DNA from: Larkinella punicea
Lineage (GTDB): Bacteria; Bacteroidota; Bacteroidia; Cytophagales; Spirosomataceae
Assembly (NCBI RefSeq): GCF_003334855.1
Contig: NZ_QOWE01000014.1
Location: forward strand, 164,662 to 228,661
Length of the DNA: 64,000 nt
Direction: 5' to 3'
Below, piece after piece: positions 52,858 to 60,943 of the stretch (position 1 is the stretch's first letter; each line of letters begins with the position of its first letter). Below the pieces are notes generated by a model. It was not told the origin of the DNA. It was given only the letters and a program-made list of their open reading frames with translations, and made no database searches. The translations under genes were made by a program, and so were the position numbers.

Positions 52858-53046
52858 TTATACCGCTGCGTAGTGAAACTTGCCGTTGGCCAGGTCTTCG
52901 GCGAATTGCTCGATTTCCGAAGTAAGGGCGTTAAGGGCTTTTTCGGCTTCGGTAGGCGGCAGCGCCTGCGGACCAAACACCAGTTCAGCGAGGGCGTCCT
53001 GTTGCTCCAGAATGGCGGCAATCTGATTGTAAGCGGGGTTATTCAT
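52858..53046 (-). CDS. Hypothetical small acidic protein, 62 aa
   Basis: Helical and Glu-rich ('LPPTEAEKALNALTSEIEQF'). Its start overlaps the end of the upstream 258-residue gene by 8 bases. No family recognised. A weak GC-rich hairpin follows its stop. Confidence 0.6.
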   Translation of the reverse strand: MNNPAYNQIAAILEQQDALAELVFGPQALPPTEAEKALNALTSEIEQFAEDLANGKFHYAAV

Positions 53047-53815
53047 TAGCCCCTCCTTCCGTGGCAGGTGTAGCCGGTTCGTACAGATCCTGCAGCCGTT
53101 TGATTTCGGCGGTTGACTCCGCTAGTGCTTCGTTACTCTTATTCAGTGCAACATTGAACCGATCTAGTAAGGCGTTGTAATCTTTGGCGTCAGCAAGTTG
53201 TTTATTGAGGGAGTCCAGCGTTTTTACAGCCGCACACTTACCAACCGCTTTTTCTACCTCCGCATCACAAACCGCAAGCCCCATCCGGGAAAGAAACTCA
53301 ATTAGTGAGGTAAACAGGAGGTGGCTACCTGGAATATCACCCGCGCTGTTATCTATGTTAATAACCCAGGCAGAATACCAGGCGGCAATGTTCTCGGTAG
53401 CCTGTGCCAAACTATCAGGATCAGAAACAAGGTCGAAAAACATACCATCGGACTGAATCACCGTTTGGCTTGCAAAGACCGTCTTTGCAATGTCGTAGAA
53501 ACGGACCTTATCGGAGTTGATTTGAACGTCAGGCAGTTGGCGAGGCTCCTTTACCGAATCAAACAACTGAATAGCCGCGTCGTAAATGGCGTTCATTCGC
53601 GCGTTATCCTCTTCGTTTCGGCTGTTATCGGTAAACCCGTCCCGCATCGCTTCAAAGTCGTAGCGGAGTTGCTGCTCTAAATCAGGGGTTGCAAATTGGG
53701 CTGCGAAGTAATCCGGCAGCGTGAAGGTTGATTGAACGGTAGTGTTTTTTACCGTTTGTACATTTTGATTTGCAATAGTGGTCCCAGCCACCGAACTTTG
53801 CGCTCGTTGAATCAT
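53039..53815 (-). CDS. Hypothetical phage protein, 258 aa
   Basis: A largely helical protein with a coiled-coil-like C-terminal segment ('LDSLNKQLADAKDYNALLD', 'ALAESTAEIKRLQDLYEPAT'). It is the first gene of the minus-strand run after a promoter at about 53984 and a 5' leader with a hairpin. No family recognised. Confidence 0.6.
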   Translation of the reverse strand: MIQRAQSSVAGTTIANQNVQTVKNTTVQSTFTLPDYFAAQFATPDLEQQLRYDFEAMRDGFTDNSRNEEDNARMNAIYDAAIQLFDSVKEPRQLPDVQINSDKVRFYDIAKTVFASQTVIQSDGMFFDLVSDPDSLAQATENIAAWYSAWVINIDNSAGDIPGSHLLFTSLIEFLSRMGLAVCDAEVEKAVGKCAAVKTLDSLNKQLADAKDYNALLDRFNVALNKSNEALAESTAEIKRLQDLYEPATPATEGGANE

Positions 53816-53846
53816 TTTAATGATAAGTTAAAGTGTTTGACTTGTG

Positions 53847-53885
53847 ACCCCTCCACCGGCTTTCCTAGGGCATCTGTGGAGGGGT
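53847..53885. promoter_or_regulatory. Leader hairpin upstream of the 258-aa gene
   Basis: ACCCCTCCAC (53847-53856) and GTGGAGGGGT (53876-53885) form a perfect 10-bp GC-rich stem in the 5' leader of the minus-strand operon. On the plus strand it is followed by TTTACTGTTTTTT, so it could act as a terminator in that direction instead. No plus-strand gene ends here, which favours a leader element. Confidence 0.5.
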
Positions 53886-53976
53886 TTACTGTTTTTTGGG
53901 CTTCATACGGTCCAGCGGGCAACCTCATCGGTACTATTTCGCCTTTTCTGAATATCCCCGGTTGTTAATCTTGAAA

Positions 53977-53984
53977 CAAATATA
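53977..53984 (-). promoter_or_regulatory. -7 box of the minus-strand phage operon
   Basis: TATATTTG on the minus strand matches TAnnTTTG exactly. A TTGC lies 19 bases upstream and may serve as the -33 box. A start here would give a leader of about 155 bases. Confidence 0.55.
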
Positions 53985-54071
53985 ACTACCTAATCTGATA
54001 AATGCAAGACAAATAAACAACAATGTATTACAAAATAATGCTATTATTCATCATATGAAAATCGGGTACGT

Positions 54072-54272
54072 TCACTTCCCGGACTTTACCTGACTCATCC
54101 GCTGATCGTACTCGCGTTTAATCTCGATCTCTTTCTCCCGTTCCAGTAGGTTTACAGCCCTTTCGACGGCTTCGGCCCCGCTTTCATTGAAGAAGGTGGC
54201 CAATTTTTCAATCAGCCCGATTGTGTCGGCTGGTAGTCGGTAGGTCTTCGATACCTTCGTTTGCTTTGCCAT
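54072..54272 (-). CDS. Ribbon-helix-helix-like regulator, 66 aa
   Basis: From ATG 54272. 'VSKTYRLPADTIGLIEKLA' and 'GAEAVERAVNLLEREK' form a basic strand plus two helices, as in ribbon-helix-helix repressors. Its own promoter is overlapped by TTGTAATA-N5-TATTACAA (54277-54297), and a matching TGTATTACAA occurs at 54024-54033 upstream of the next operon, so it probably regulates both itself and that operon. Confidence 0.65.
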   Translation of the reverse strand: MAKQTKVSKTYRLPADTIGLIEKLATFFNESGAEAVERAVNLLEREKEIEIKREYDQRMSQVKSGK

Positions 54273-54276
54273 TCTT

Positions 54277-54302
54277 TTGTAATATTATGTATTACAAATA
54301 TA
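54277..54302 (-). promoter_or_regulatory. Promoter and operator of the RHH-like gene
   Basis: The -7 box TATATTTG (54295-54302, minus strand) overlaps the palindrome TTGTAATA-N5-TATTACAA at 54277-54297. Occupation would block transcription. The half-site TGTATTACAA recurs at 54024-54033. Confidence 0.65.
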
Positions 54303-54430
54303 AGACATTGTTGGTTATAAAAAACCCCTCACGTGACTGACACGGAAAACTCAACCCTTCCGGGCCTGGTCTTTTTTTACCGTGACAGAATCGGTTAATT
54401 GTACTCCCGGCGTACGTTTCAAATGAGGGG

Positions 54431-54477
54431 TGTCACAAATTGTGACATCTTATAAGGTGGGATTATTCCACCTTATA
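54431..54477. promoter_or_regulatory. Two adjacent perfect palindromes
   Basis: TGTCACAAATTGTGACA at 54431-54447 is a perfect odd palindrome. TATAAGGTGG (54451-54460) with CCACCTTATA (54468-54477) is a perfect 10-bp inverted repeat, 4 bases further on. Together they look like paired operators in a divergent control region. Confidence 0.6.
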
Positions 54478-54616
54478 GGCTAAAGGGTGTCCAGTGGAGT
54501 AGACCCTCTTGCGGCAGGGGGCCATTTAGTTGTTATACTAACTATTGTATCTACATCAAATTGGCCCAGTGCCGGAAACGCCCCTACTCGGAATATTTAT
54601 ACCACCTGGTGCGATT

Positions 54617-54649
54617 TCTCAAATCATTCTCAAATCATTCTCAAATCAT
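54617..54649. repeat. Three 11-bp direct repeats
   Basis: TCTCAAATCAT is repeated exactly three times head to tail. An 11-base period places the units on one face of the helix, as in iterons or activator sites. Confidence 0.75.
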
Positions 54650-54716
54650 CGGGCTACCCCTTGCCGGAATAATCGTATCTTGTATGGTATTATGTTAACC
54701 ACAAACTAACACTATT

Positions 54717-55214
54717 TTGATACGGGCAACCATAGCGGGTATCTGGCTCAATCATCCTAATCGTTTCCTCCAGTCCCTTTGCGGTAAGGCTCTCGAACTG
54801 GTCAAAGATGCTATACAAATAGACTCCCCGGAAATGTTTGTAGACATGCTGGAGGATTGGATCGGAGAACACTATCAGAGGTTTCCGAAATGCAACCCCG
54901 AATCAGTCGTTATCCTCTACCGGAAGTACAGCACCGGCCCCGAAATTCGCATCTACCGGGACCGTGGCAAAACACTTGCTGAGGTGATGCGGATTTCGGT
55001 CGGTGATGAAGGCGAAGAAGACGCCCATATTTGCCCTGTATTGAACGATAATCAAGAGTTGGTACAATGGTCGCTTTTGATCAGATCGTGCCGTGAGGTT
55101 GAAGAAATGCAGAGAAAAAAAAGGGTGACAGGCAAAATATACCCCCCGATTTTTGAGATTGACGGAAATCGGGCTGTTTCGCTATTTGCGTGGGCATTCG
55201 GCGCGGATCGCTGA
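54717..55214 (+). CDS. Hypothetical protein, 127-165 aa
   Basis: A 498-base frame opens at TTG 54717; the first ATG is 54834 and gives 127 residues (MFVDMLEDWIGEHYQRFPK). It has an acidic N-terminal helix and a basic C-terminus with two cysteines. A minus-strand 60-residue frame over the 5' end begins with GTG and is less likely. No family recognised. Confidence 0.5.
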   Translation: MIRATIAGIWLNHPNRFLQSLCGKALELVKDAIQIDSPEMFVDMLEDWIGEHYQRFPKCNPESVVILYRKYSTGPEIRIYRDRGKTLAEVMRISVGDEGEEDAHICPVLNDNQELVQWSLLIRSCREVEEMQRKKRVTGKIYPPIFEIDGNRAVSLFAWAFGADR

Positions 55215-55303
55215 GGGCTTACCGTTTGCGAAATACGGCGTTGCAATTTGCAACGCTGCGGAGGGGATTGATTATCATTACGAACAAATCAACACCTCGA
55301 CAA

Positions 55304-55747
55304 ATGAAAGCCCTCGTTATTGCCCTGGTCTGCATACTGACTCACCAAACCTACGCCCAATCAAACTCGACCCCGATAAAGAAAGCAAATGTAATTCTTC
55401 TGAATACCTCGCTACCGGATGAGGAGTTATACAAAAAAGTTGGCGCGTACCTGCTGAGTGCCGGGTATAGTCTCGACCGATCAGACGCCACCCTCCGCAG
55501 CATCACCACGGCAAAACGTAAATGTCCCGGCGCAAACTGTCAGTATGTGATTTACGCTTCAACCAACGAAGGAAAGATCCGGTTGTCGGGCGGCTTTATT
55601 GTTCCGGGTATCGATTCCGACCTTTGGCCTATTGAGAACAGGGGGCAAAAAACATCCCCGTTTATGGTGTCCTTTAACGCCCTCAACAAAGTAGCCTTAG
55701 ATTTGCAATCAGATACCAGTGGCCAGCTACATTACGCGGTTCAGTAG
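55304..55747 (+). CDS. Secreted hypothetical protein, 147 aa
   Basis: From ATG 55304: a clear signal peptide ('ALVIALVCILTHQTYAQS') and a small mixed domain with 'KRKCPGANCQYVIYAS' (a likely disulfide pair) and 'GKIRLSGGFIVPG'. No family recognised. A bidirectional hairpin follows at 55759-55773. Confidence 0.6.
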   Translation: MKALVIALVCILTHQTYAQSNSTPIKKANVILLNTSLPDEELYKKVGAYLLSAGYSLDRSDATLRSITTAKRKCPGANCQYVIYASTNEGKIRLSGGFIVPGIDSDLWPIENRGQKTSPFMVSFNALNKVALDLQSDTSGQLHYAVQ

Positions 55748-55758
55748 AAAAGAAAAAA

Positions 55759-55773
55759 GACCGTAAAACGGTC
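55759..55773. terminator. Hairpin between convergent genes
   Basis: GACCGT-AAA-ACGGTC with A-rich sequence before and CTTTCT after it lies between the secreted protein gene (+) and the tape measure gene (-). Probably a shared terminator. Confidence 0.65.
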
Positions 55774-55813
55774 CCTTTCTCCAACTAACCCATAACCTAA
55801 CTGTTAACCCTTC

Positions 55814-58315
55814 TTATCGCTGATCCGTGTTTGCTATGTTCCATTCTTTCAAAGCAATAGCCAGCGGCCCAATATCCATTTGCCCATAAACCTGCACCCT
55901 TTGCCCGTTACCGCCCCCCAGTTCGCTTTTTAGCTTACTCAGCGGGGCAACAACTTCCGGGTCAACGTTGGCGCGTGGATTGTCGCCAATCATGGCCATT
56001 GTAGGCCCGAAGGCAAGCCCGCCTTTGGCCAGTGCTGGAGCACTATTACCGATCTTCGCGGCCCCTGCCTTTGCAACCGTACCAAGTGCAATCAGGGCAA
56101 CCCCGGCAGCAATGGCACCAACCCCGCCCAGGCTGGTAAATGCCTTTTTGATCCCCTCCGACGCTATACCGATTCCGATAGCGAGTTTACCTAACTGAAT
56201 AGCCATGCCACCGATTACCCCTAACAGCATTTGCGGCAATGCCTGAATACCGGCCGATTTGGTAAGTATCTGCCCGAGCATTTCCCCAATCCCTTCAAAG
56301 GCTGACTGCATACCCTGTTTTAAAATCTCACTGACGCCTGTGCTGAAATCCTGCCAGGATTGCAACGCTGCGGCCCGTTCTCCTTCCGGAAGTCTCATCA
56401 GATCCCCGGCCATTTTCTGATACTTTGCAACGGCGTCTTTTGTCCCCGCCAGCATCGTTGTAAGACGCCCCTCGATTTCCGGCCAGGATATACCCCCCGC
56501 TAACCGGGCGGTTACCGAGTTCATCGACGCGGCAATCGATGCGTGAACATCCGAAAACATCCGCCCTACGTCGCTTTTCCGGGTATTGAACGCCCGTTCC
56601 ATCGGAGTAAGCCACCCCTTAGAAATAGCTTCCCAATACCGTTGGGCTGCTGACTTGACCGGGCCAATATCGGTGCTGCTAGGCAGGTCAGTTTTCTCAT
56701 TGATGCCTAGTTGGTCCTGAATCCAGCCTTTTTGCATCTTCATAAACGTCAGCGAAGGGTCAATCTTGCCGGGATTCTTCGCTTCAAATTCTTTAATCAG
56801 GTCATCGACCGCTTTCAGGTCTTTCCGCATCCGTTCCGCCCAAGTGTCGGCTTCTTTGCCCTTCCCTTTTCCACCACCGCCCCCGGTCTTGAGGATCTTA
56901 TCATCACGATTGCCCCCGAAATTAAGCCCGTCAAATAGATTCTTAATCTTGCCCGTTGCGTCCGGAACGTCGTATTTGAGCTTTTTTAAGTAGTCATCGA
57001 TCGTTTTAGATGCTTTGTCGAACGGATCGGCCAGGCTATTCGCGCCAATCGCCCGCAAGCCCTTTGATATCAACTTATTCATGCCGTTCAAGCCTAGCGC
57101 AACATACGACAGTATCAGGTTCCAGGAGTTTTTAAGGATGTTTAGAAAGCTCTCCCATAACGCCCCCCAATCGCCTTGCAACAGGTTCGCGAACACCCCG
57201 AAGATTGAAACAACAATACCCAGTACGCTTTTTACGATGGTCTTCAGCTTATCCCATGCTCCAGAATTGACGAGCGCGGCCTTTACCTTATCCCAGTGCA
57301 TAACGACCGCAGCCACCGCCAGTGCCACCGCAGCCACAACCAACCCGATAGGGCTAAAGATCGCAGCAAAACCGGCCCCGATAGCGGGTAAAATTGTACT
57401 GGTTAGAAAACCCAGTCCCACCAATAGCGGAGGAACGACAATAGCCAACCCCCCAAGAACGGCAATAACCCGTTGTACATTCGGTGACAGGGTTTGAAAG
57501 CGTTCGGCCATACTGGTAATGATGCCTGATAAGCGGTCCATCAGGCCAGTCAGGCCCATTACTTTATCAATCGAACCGAAGACATCAGCCATGGCCTTTT
57601 TGCCCGCTGTACCCATGTTTTCGAGCGCGTTCTTCCATCCGCCGGACGCGCGGGGTAGTTTCTCTAACCCCTTCAACATTGTTTCCATCACCTGTTTAGA
57701 GGTGATTCCCATTTTCCGAAGGTCTTCGGCGCGGGATGATCCGAACGCTTCTTTTAGGATAGGTACGGTTTTACTCGCGGCTTCGGTGATAATATTCAGG
57801 TCTTCGCCTAACGGAAACTCAGTGTTAGACATCTGCTGAATGCCATGCAAAACCCGATCGAACGCTTCTTTGCCTTTCCCCTCAACTGCCAGCGAATTAC
57901 CGAATTGCTTCATAATCTCAGAAGACTTTTCGGCCGCGCCCTGAATCCCGTAAATACTCTCTAAAACCGTTCGGAGCTTAATATCACCCTCTACTGCGCC
58001 CTCAAAACTCAGGCCCGGCATTTTGGCTATTTCGTTGAGGTGGGCCAAACGGGCTTGCAGTGTGTCCGCGTTCTTCTCCAGCGTGGCCAGCCCCCGCGCC
58101 ATTGAATCCGATTGCCCGAAGGCGTCAGACATCTTCTTGACCAGAAAACCCAACGGCGCGGAGAGTGATACCGACAGGGTTTGTCCGGCTTTTTCGGCGC
58201 GGGCAGCAAACTGCTCTAACTTTGATTGAGCCTTTTCCAAGTTGCTCGACCAGTTGCCCAGCTTGGCTTCTAATTCGACGCTTAATGTTTGTGTAGACAA
58301 GTTTTTACCCGGCAT
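55814..58315 (-). CDS. Phage tail tape measure protein
   Basis: 833 residues. The N-terminal coiled region ('VELEAKLGNWSSNLEKAQ') leads into a TP901-type core with 'GITSKQVMETMLKGLEKLPR' and hydrophobic helices ('AVLGGLAIVVPPLLVGLGFL'). A second hydrophobic stretch rich in Gly/Ala lies towards the C-terminus ('GGMAIQLGKLAIGIGIA'). The tape measure protein fixes tail length. It follows the tail chaperone genes on the same strand, and its ATG overlaps the preceding frame's TAA by 1 base (TAATG). Confidence 0.92.
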   Translation of the reverse strand: MPGKNLSTQTLSVELEAKLGNWSSNLEKAQSKLEQFAARAEKAGQTLSVSLSAPLGFLVKKMSDAFGQSDSMARGLATLEKNADTLQARLAHLNEIAKMPGLSFEGAVEGDIKLRTVLESIYGIQGAAEKSSEIMKQFGNSLAVEGKGKEAFDRVLHGIQQMSNTEFPLGEDLNIITEAASKTVPILKEAFGSSRAEDLRKMGITSKQVMETMLKGLEKLPRASGGWKNALENMGTAGKKAMADVFGSIDKVMGLTGLMDRLSGIITSMAERFQTLSPNVQRVIAVLGGLAIVVPPLLVGLGFLTSTILPAIGAGFAAIFSPIGLVVAAVALAVAAVVMHWDKVKAALVNSGAWDKLKTIVKSVLGIVVSIFGVFANLLQGDWGALWESFLNILKNSWNLILSYVALGLNGMNKLISKGLRAIGANSLADPFDKASKTIDDYLKKLKYDVPDATGKIKNLFDGLNFGGNRDDKILKTGGGGGKGKGKEADTWAERMRKDLKAVDDLIKEFEAKNPGKIDPSLTFMKMQKGWIQDQLGINEKTDLPSSTDIGPVKSAAQRYWEAISKGWLTPMERAFNTRKSDVGRMFSDVHASIAASMNSVTARLAGGISWPEIEGRLTTMLAGTKDAVAKYQKMAGDLMRLPEGERAAALQSWQDFSTGVSEILKQGMQSAFEGIGEMLGQILTKSAGIQALPQMLLGVIGGMAIQLGKLAIGIGIASEGIKKAFTSLGGVGAIAAGVALIALGTVAKAGAAKIGNSAPALAKGGLAFGPTMAMIGDNPRANVDPEVVAPLSKLKSELGGGNGQRVQVYGQMDIGPLAIALKEWNIANTDQR

Positions 58316-59057
58316 TACCGGCCCCCGTGTTGTTTTAAGAAAATATCGATGAATTGATCACCGGTAACTGTAAGTTCTTTCTGCTTTTCCCCGTACCCAG
58401 GATCACCCGGTAGCGGTAAGAGCTTTTCCGGCGACGGTGCCTTTTTTCCCGCAACCGACATCAGCACTACGGCAGCTTGAAACCGGGCAATCCGCCATAA
58501 CTCGCAAATCTTGTCGTTATAGCCGTCATAGTGTCGCCAGTACTCCCAGGGCGTCAGATCGTAGAAAAGCTGAGGGGTAAGCCGGAACTTCCCGTAGGCT
58601 GTTGATTCAACTTCCGCCCAAGACTTTTGCCAACCGTCGGCAGCACCCCCGGCGTTTACTACTTTCCCGGCCTTGCCCCTTTGCCTGCCGGTAGCTCTGC
58701 CGCTGCGGTCGCATCCGTACCCATTGCATTTGCAAAAGCGTCCATCACCTGCCCCACAACCGGCGAACCGATCATACCGCCTGTGTTGTCAATCCATCGG
58801 CTGATTGTCATTTCACTGGGGCGGCTGGTGTCTTCCTTTCCGGCTTCTACCGCGCCGTACTGTGCAGCGGGTCCGATCATATCGAACATCGCTGTAAACG
58901 GGTCTTTCTTCAGTAGCGAGTCGGCCACCGCCTGCATGCCTGACAGGTCGGTATTCCACGTCTTGCAGATTTCCCGCATAGTCCACATGCCGAATTTTAA
59001 GGGTACGGTGCTACCGTCGGCCAATTTGATTTCTGTATATCCTGCGTGCTTATTCAT
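58315..59057 (-). CDS. Tail assembly chaperone, frameshifted long form (G-T type)
   Basis: A -1 shift at 58662-58668 joins the 132-residue frame (59057-58659) to a second open frame ending TAA at 58317-58315. The product would be about 247 residues, the second part beginning 'VVNAGGAADGWQKSWAEVES' and including 'FRLTPQLFYDLTPWEYWRHY'. The second frame has no start codon before its internal Met, which sits far downstream, so a shift is the economical way to express it. In lambda-like phages the long form binds the tape measure protein, whose gene follows directly. Confidence 0.75.
58659..59057 (-). CDS. Tail assembly chaperone, short form (G-like)
   Basis: 132 residues. 'LKFGMWTMREICKTWNTDL' and 'SEMTISRWIDNTGGM' fit small tail chaperones that precede tape measure genes. 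It ends in AAG-TAG right after the slippery sequence, so most ribosomes would make this form and some would shift to the long one. The ATG is at 59057. Confidence 0.75.
   Translation of the reverse strand: MNKHAGYTEIKLADGSTVPLKFGMWTMREICKTWNTDLSGMQAVADSLLKKDPFTAMFDMIGPAAQYGAVEAGKEDTSRPSEMTISRWIDNTGGMIGSPVVGQVMDAFANAMGTDATAAAELPAGKGARPGK
58662..58668 (-). promoter_or_regulatory. Slippery heptamer GGGAAAG for -1 frameshift
   Basis: In the zero frame the codons read CCG GGA AAG TAG, so the heptamer G-GGA-AAG is phased exactly as in phage lambda gene G. Slippage gives GGG AAA, then GTA, which is the second frame. The stop TAG follows at 58661-58659. Confidence 0.8.
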
Positions 59058-59065
59058 CAGATCAG

Positions 59066-59389
59066 TTAGTTATCGGTGGGGTTAATTTTGATTGTTGCGT
59101 AAGGAAACAGGTCGGCAGGATTGAAGCCTTTGCGGCCCCTGCTTATCGCACCGAGGGTGTCAACGCCCTGGAATGCGTCTTCTATCTGTTTTTGTGTGAG
59201 GGTGTGCCAGTTAACCAGCGCCTGTAACGACCCAAATCGATCTTGCAGGATGCTCGTTTGTTCGGCGATCATTTTTGCACTCTCAATCATTGGCAGCGCC
59301 CGGTTTTGCAGGTTGCGGGTTTGCTCAGAAAGGAGTTTACACGCTTCGGTAAGTTGATTACTTACTCGAAATTGGAATGATGTTTTCAT
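59066..59389 (-). CDS. Hypothetical phage protein, 107 aa
   Basis: A helical N-terminus ('FQFRVSNQLTEACKLLSEQT') and an acidic C-terminus ('DTLGAISRGRKGFNP'). It starts 12 bases before the next gene's end and lies directly ahead of the tail chaperones. No family recognised. Confidence 0.6.
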   Translation of the reverse strand: MKTSFQFRVSNQLTEACKLLSEQTRNLQNRALPMIESAKMIAEQTSILQDRFGSLQALVNWHTLTQKQIEDAFQGVDTLGAISRGRKGFNPADLFPYATIKINPTDN

Positions 59390-59399
59390 AATCAGTTAG

Positions 59400-59987
59400 T
59401 TATGTGGCTATAATCCCTAATTTACCGCCCTTAAAAATGGCTTTCGTGCCGTTTGTAAAATGGCTATCACTGGTTGAAAATAATTCATTCACAGTCCGTA
59501 ATGTGACCGTTTGATTGATGGGTAAGCCACTATCCGGAATTGTCGAAGTTACCGCCCGGAAAAAGGGGTTTTTGCCCGTTTGCCAAATGGCTGTCAGAAA
59601 GTTACAGCATTCCGCTCCAGCAAAATCCCCGTTTGTGAAACGGCTCCCGTTCGTTAAAAAAAACATTTCGGCGGTAGGGGGTAACCGTGAATGAATTACT
59701 ATCAGGAAGTTACGTTGATATACCCGCTCAAAATCCCCGCACACTACATGGCTCGAATTAGGACAAAGAAAAAGCCCCGCAGAGGTGGGGGATTGATAGG
59801 TATTATCGATAAGAATTAAAATATTATAGGATTTGTCTATAATACCAGGCTCGGTACCTGGTGAAATGTTTGTTAGAACTTCGTAATGACTCCCGGAAAA
59901 CCCTCGTTGAGTCGGTAACCCCTCGCGCGTTTTTATCGGGTGGAAAAACTCTTCAGCATCCTCGCGTGACTGACTCAAAAAACTCAA
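59400..59987 (-). CDS. Repetitive hypothetical protein with degenerate 'FTNG' repeats
   Basis: A 195-residue frame opening at TTG 59987, just after a stop. Its second half has a loose repeat: 'LFLCPNSSHVVCGDFERVYQ', 'FFLTNGSRFTNGDFAGAECC' and 'LFSTSDSHFTNGTKAIFKGG'. The TTG start is weak and the upstream DNA has related repeats in other frames, so this may be the 3' part of a broken, repetitive gene. I do not know the family. Confidence 0.4.
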   Translation of the reverse strand: MSFLSQSREDAEEFFHPIKTREGLPTQRGFSGSHYEVLTNISPGTEPGIIDKSYNILILIDNTYQSPTSAGLFLCPNSSHVVCGDFERVYQRNFLIVIHSRLPPTAEMFFLTNGSRFTNGDFAGAECCNFLTAIWQTGKNPFFRAVTSTIPDSGLPINQTVTLRTVNELFSTSDSHFTNGTKAIFKGGKLGIIAT

Positions 59988-60128
59988 CGTGCTTTTTTAT
60001 AGTGTCGGATGTGTGGGATTCTGCTCTTTTTACCGGGTAAGAAAACTCTTCACCTACGCGTGTAGTGGCCCGGAAAAAACCTTCATTGGTTTCCGGACCC
60101 CTTTTTTATCGGGGGACAAAACTCTTCA
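59943..60128. repeat. Degenerate repeats around AAAACTCTTCA
   Basis: A block of the form AAAACTCTTCA preceded by a TATCGGG-like sequence occurs with ends at 59955, 60052 and 60128, with a second motif of the CGGAAAAAACC type between copies. In minus-strand translation the blocks give 'EEFxxPIK'-like and 'GFFRATT'-like peptides, but in different frames. It looks like a decayed tandem-repeat coding region. Confidence 0.55.
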
Positions 60129-60136
60129 TTGGATAG

Positions 60137-60412
60137 TTATCGATGATTATCAGGTAAAACAAAAAGTATCTTGTTTGTACTTTCCGGCAGTTGCTCGAAC
60201 TGTTGATAAGTGAGGGCCTGCTGCTTCGTATTGCCGTTTGAGAATGTCAGGGTCGCTCTTACCGTGTCATCCGGTGCCGGGCCATCGCCGGGTATAATCA
60301 ACACCCCGCTGGCTTCTTTTGGTGCTGGATTCATCAGGCGTTTTATTGTGGCCGGATCTACATTCCCCTGAACGATTTTGGTTAACAGGGCTACTTTATC
60401 GGAGCGTTTCAT
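60137..60412 (-). CDS. Small LLxGN-family protein 4, 91 aa
   Basis: N-terminus MKRSDKVALLTKIVQGNVDP; C-terminal 'APDDTVRATLTFSNGNTKQQ' and 'ALTYQQFEQLPE' match the C-terminal half of the protein encoded at 60635-60943. It starts inside the stop region of the gene above (4-base overlap). Function unknown. Confidence 0.7.
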   Translation of the reverse strand: MKRSDKVALLTKIVQGNVDPATIKRLMNPAPKEASGVLIIPGDGPAPDDTVRATLTFSNGNTKQQALTYQQFEQLPESTNKILFVLPDNHR

Positions 60413-60642
60413 AGTTTGGGATTAGTGGTTTGAATCAACCGCAGCGGGCGGGAGAATACGGTTTCCAGTTCTGGTATACTCACTAAATCATCCTGCCGGG
60501 CCTCCTGATAGATACGCAACTGATCCAGTTCATCAATCGTAAACTGGTCGAGGTCCAGCGTCAGGAAACGCAGAGCGCGGGCGGGGCCGGTGTTGCCTTG
60601 TAGCAATTGAATCAGAACATTACGCTTTTGGCTGTTATTCAT
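60409..60642 (-). CDS. Small LLxGN-family protein 3, 77 aa
   Basis: N-terminus MNNSQKRNVLIQLLQGNTG, then 'LDLDQFTIDELDQLRIYQ', which resembles the 'DFDKLTDDELNAI' ending of the first protein of the cassette. It overlaps the upstream gene by 8 bases. Function unknown. Confidence 0.7.
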   Translation of the reverse strand: MNNSQKRNVLIQLLQGNTGPARALRFLTLDLDQFTIDELDQLRIYQEARQDDLVSIPELETVFSRPLRLIQTTNPKL

Positions 60643-60943
60643 CGTCTGGCTGTTTAGGAGTAGTATTGATCACCAGGCAAAGCACCGCGTTTTCGGCGCT
60701 GTCACCTAACTTCACAAATTCAGTATATGTCAACGGGTGCCGCGGTATAGTCGTGCCATTTCGGTAAGTAATCGAAGTCTGTACAATGTCATCTGGCACC
60801 GGGTCAACGTTCTTACAGATACATTGCCCACCCAGCCATTTGATCGGCTTGCGTAGCTCATTGAGTTGCCTACGGGCCAGCGTATTACCTGAGAGAAGAT
60901 CGGCAAGTAGTTGCCGGTTATCGGGGGCTCTAAACTTTTTCAT
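60635..60943 (-). CDS. Small LLxGN-family protein 2, 102 aa
   Basis: N-terminus MKKFRAPDNRQLLADLLSGN, a CxC pair ('GGQCICKN'), then 'VPDDIVQTSITYRNGT' and 'PLTYTEFVKLGDSAEN', shared with the 60137-60412 protein. It overlaps the upstream gene by 14 bases. Function unknown. Confidence 0.7.
   Translation of the reverse strand: MKKFRAPDNRQLLADLLSGNTLARRQLNELRKPIKWLGGQCICKNVDPVPDDIVQTSITYRNGTTIPRHPLTYTEFVKLGDSAENAVLCLVINTTPKQPDDE

Larger units (their letters stand above)
54303..54716. other. Gene-free regulatory stretch, 414 bases
   Basis: Divergent gap between the RHH-like gene and the plus-strand gene at 54717. It holds two perfect palindromes (54431-54447 and 54451-54477) and three 11-base direct repeats (54617-54649), described separately. 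Nothing coding is seen. Confidence 0.7.

Noticed and set aside
54617..54649. Possible CRISPR repeats
   Set aside because: The three 11-base units are directly adjacent with no spacers, and no cas genes are present.
54690..54872. 60-residue minus-strand frame over the start of the 54717 gene
   Set aside because: It starts with GTG, has no features, and conflicts with a longer plus-strand frame.
59943..60128. Possible CRISPR or IS end repeats
   Set aside because: Copies are degenerate, irregularly spaced and lack spacer or transposase context; decayed coding repeats fit better.
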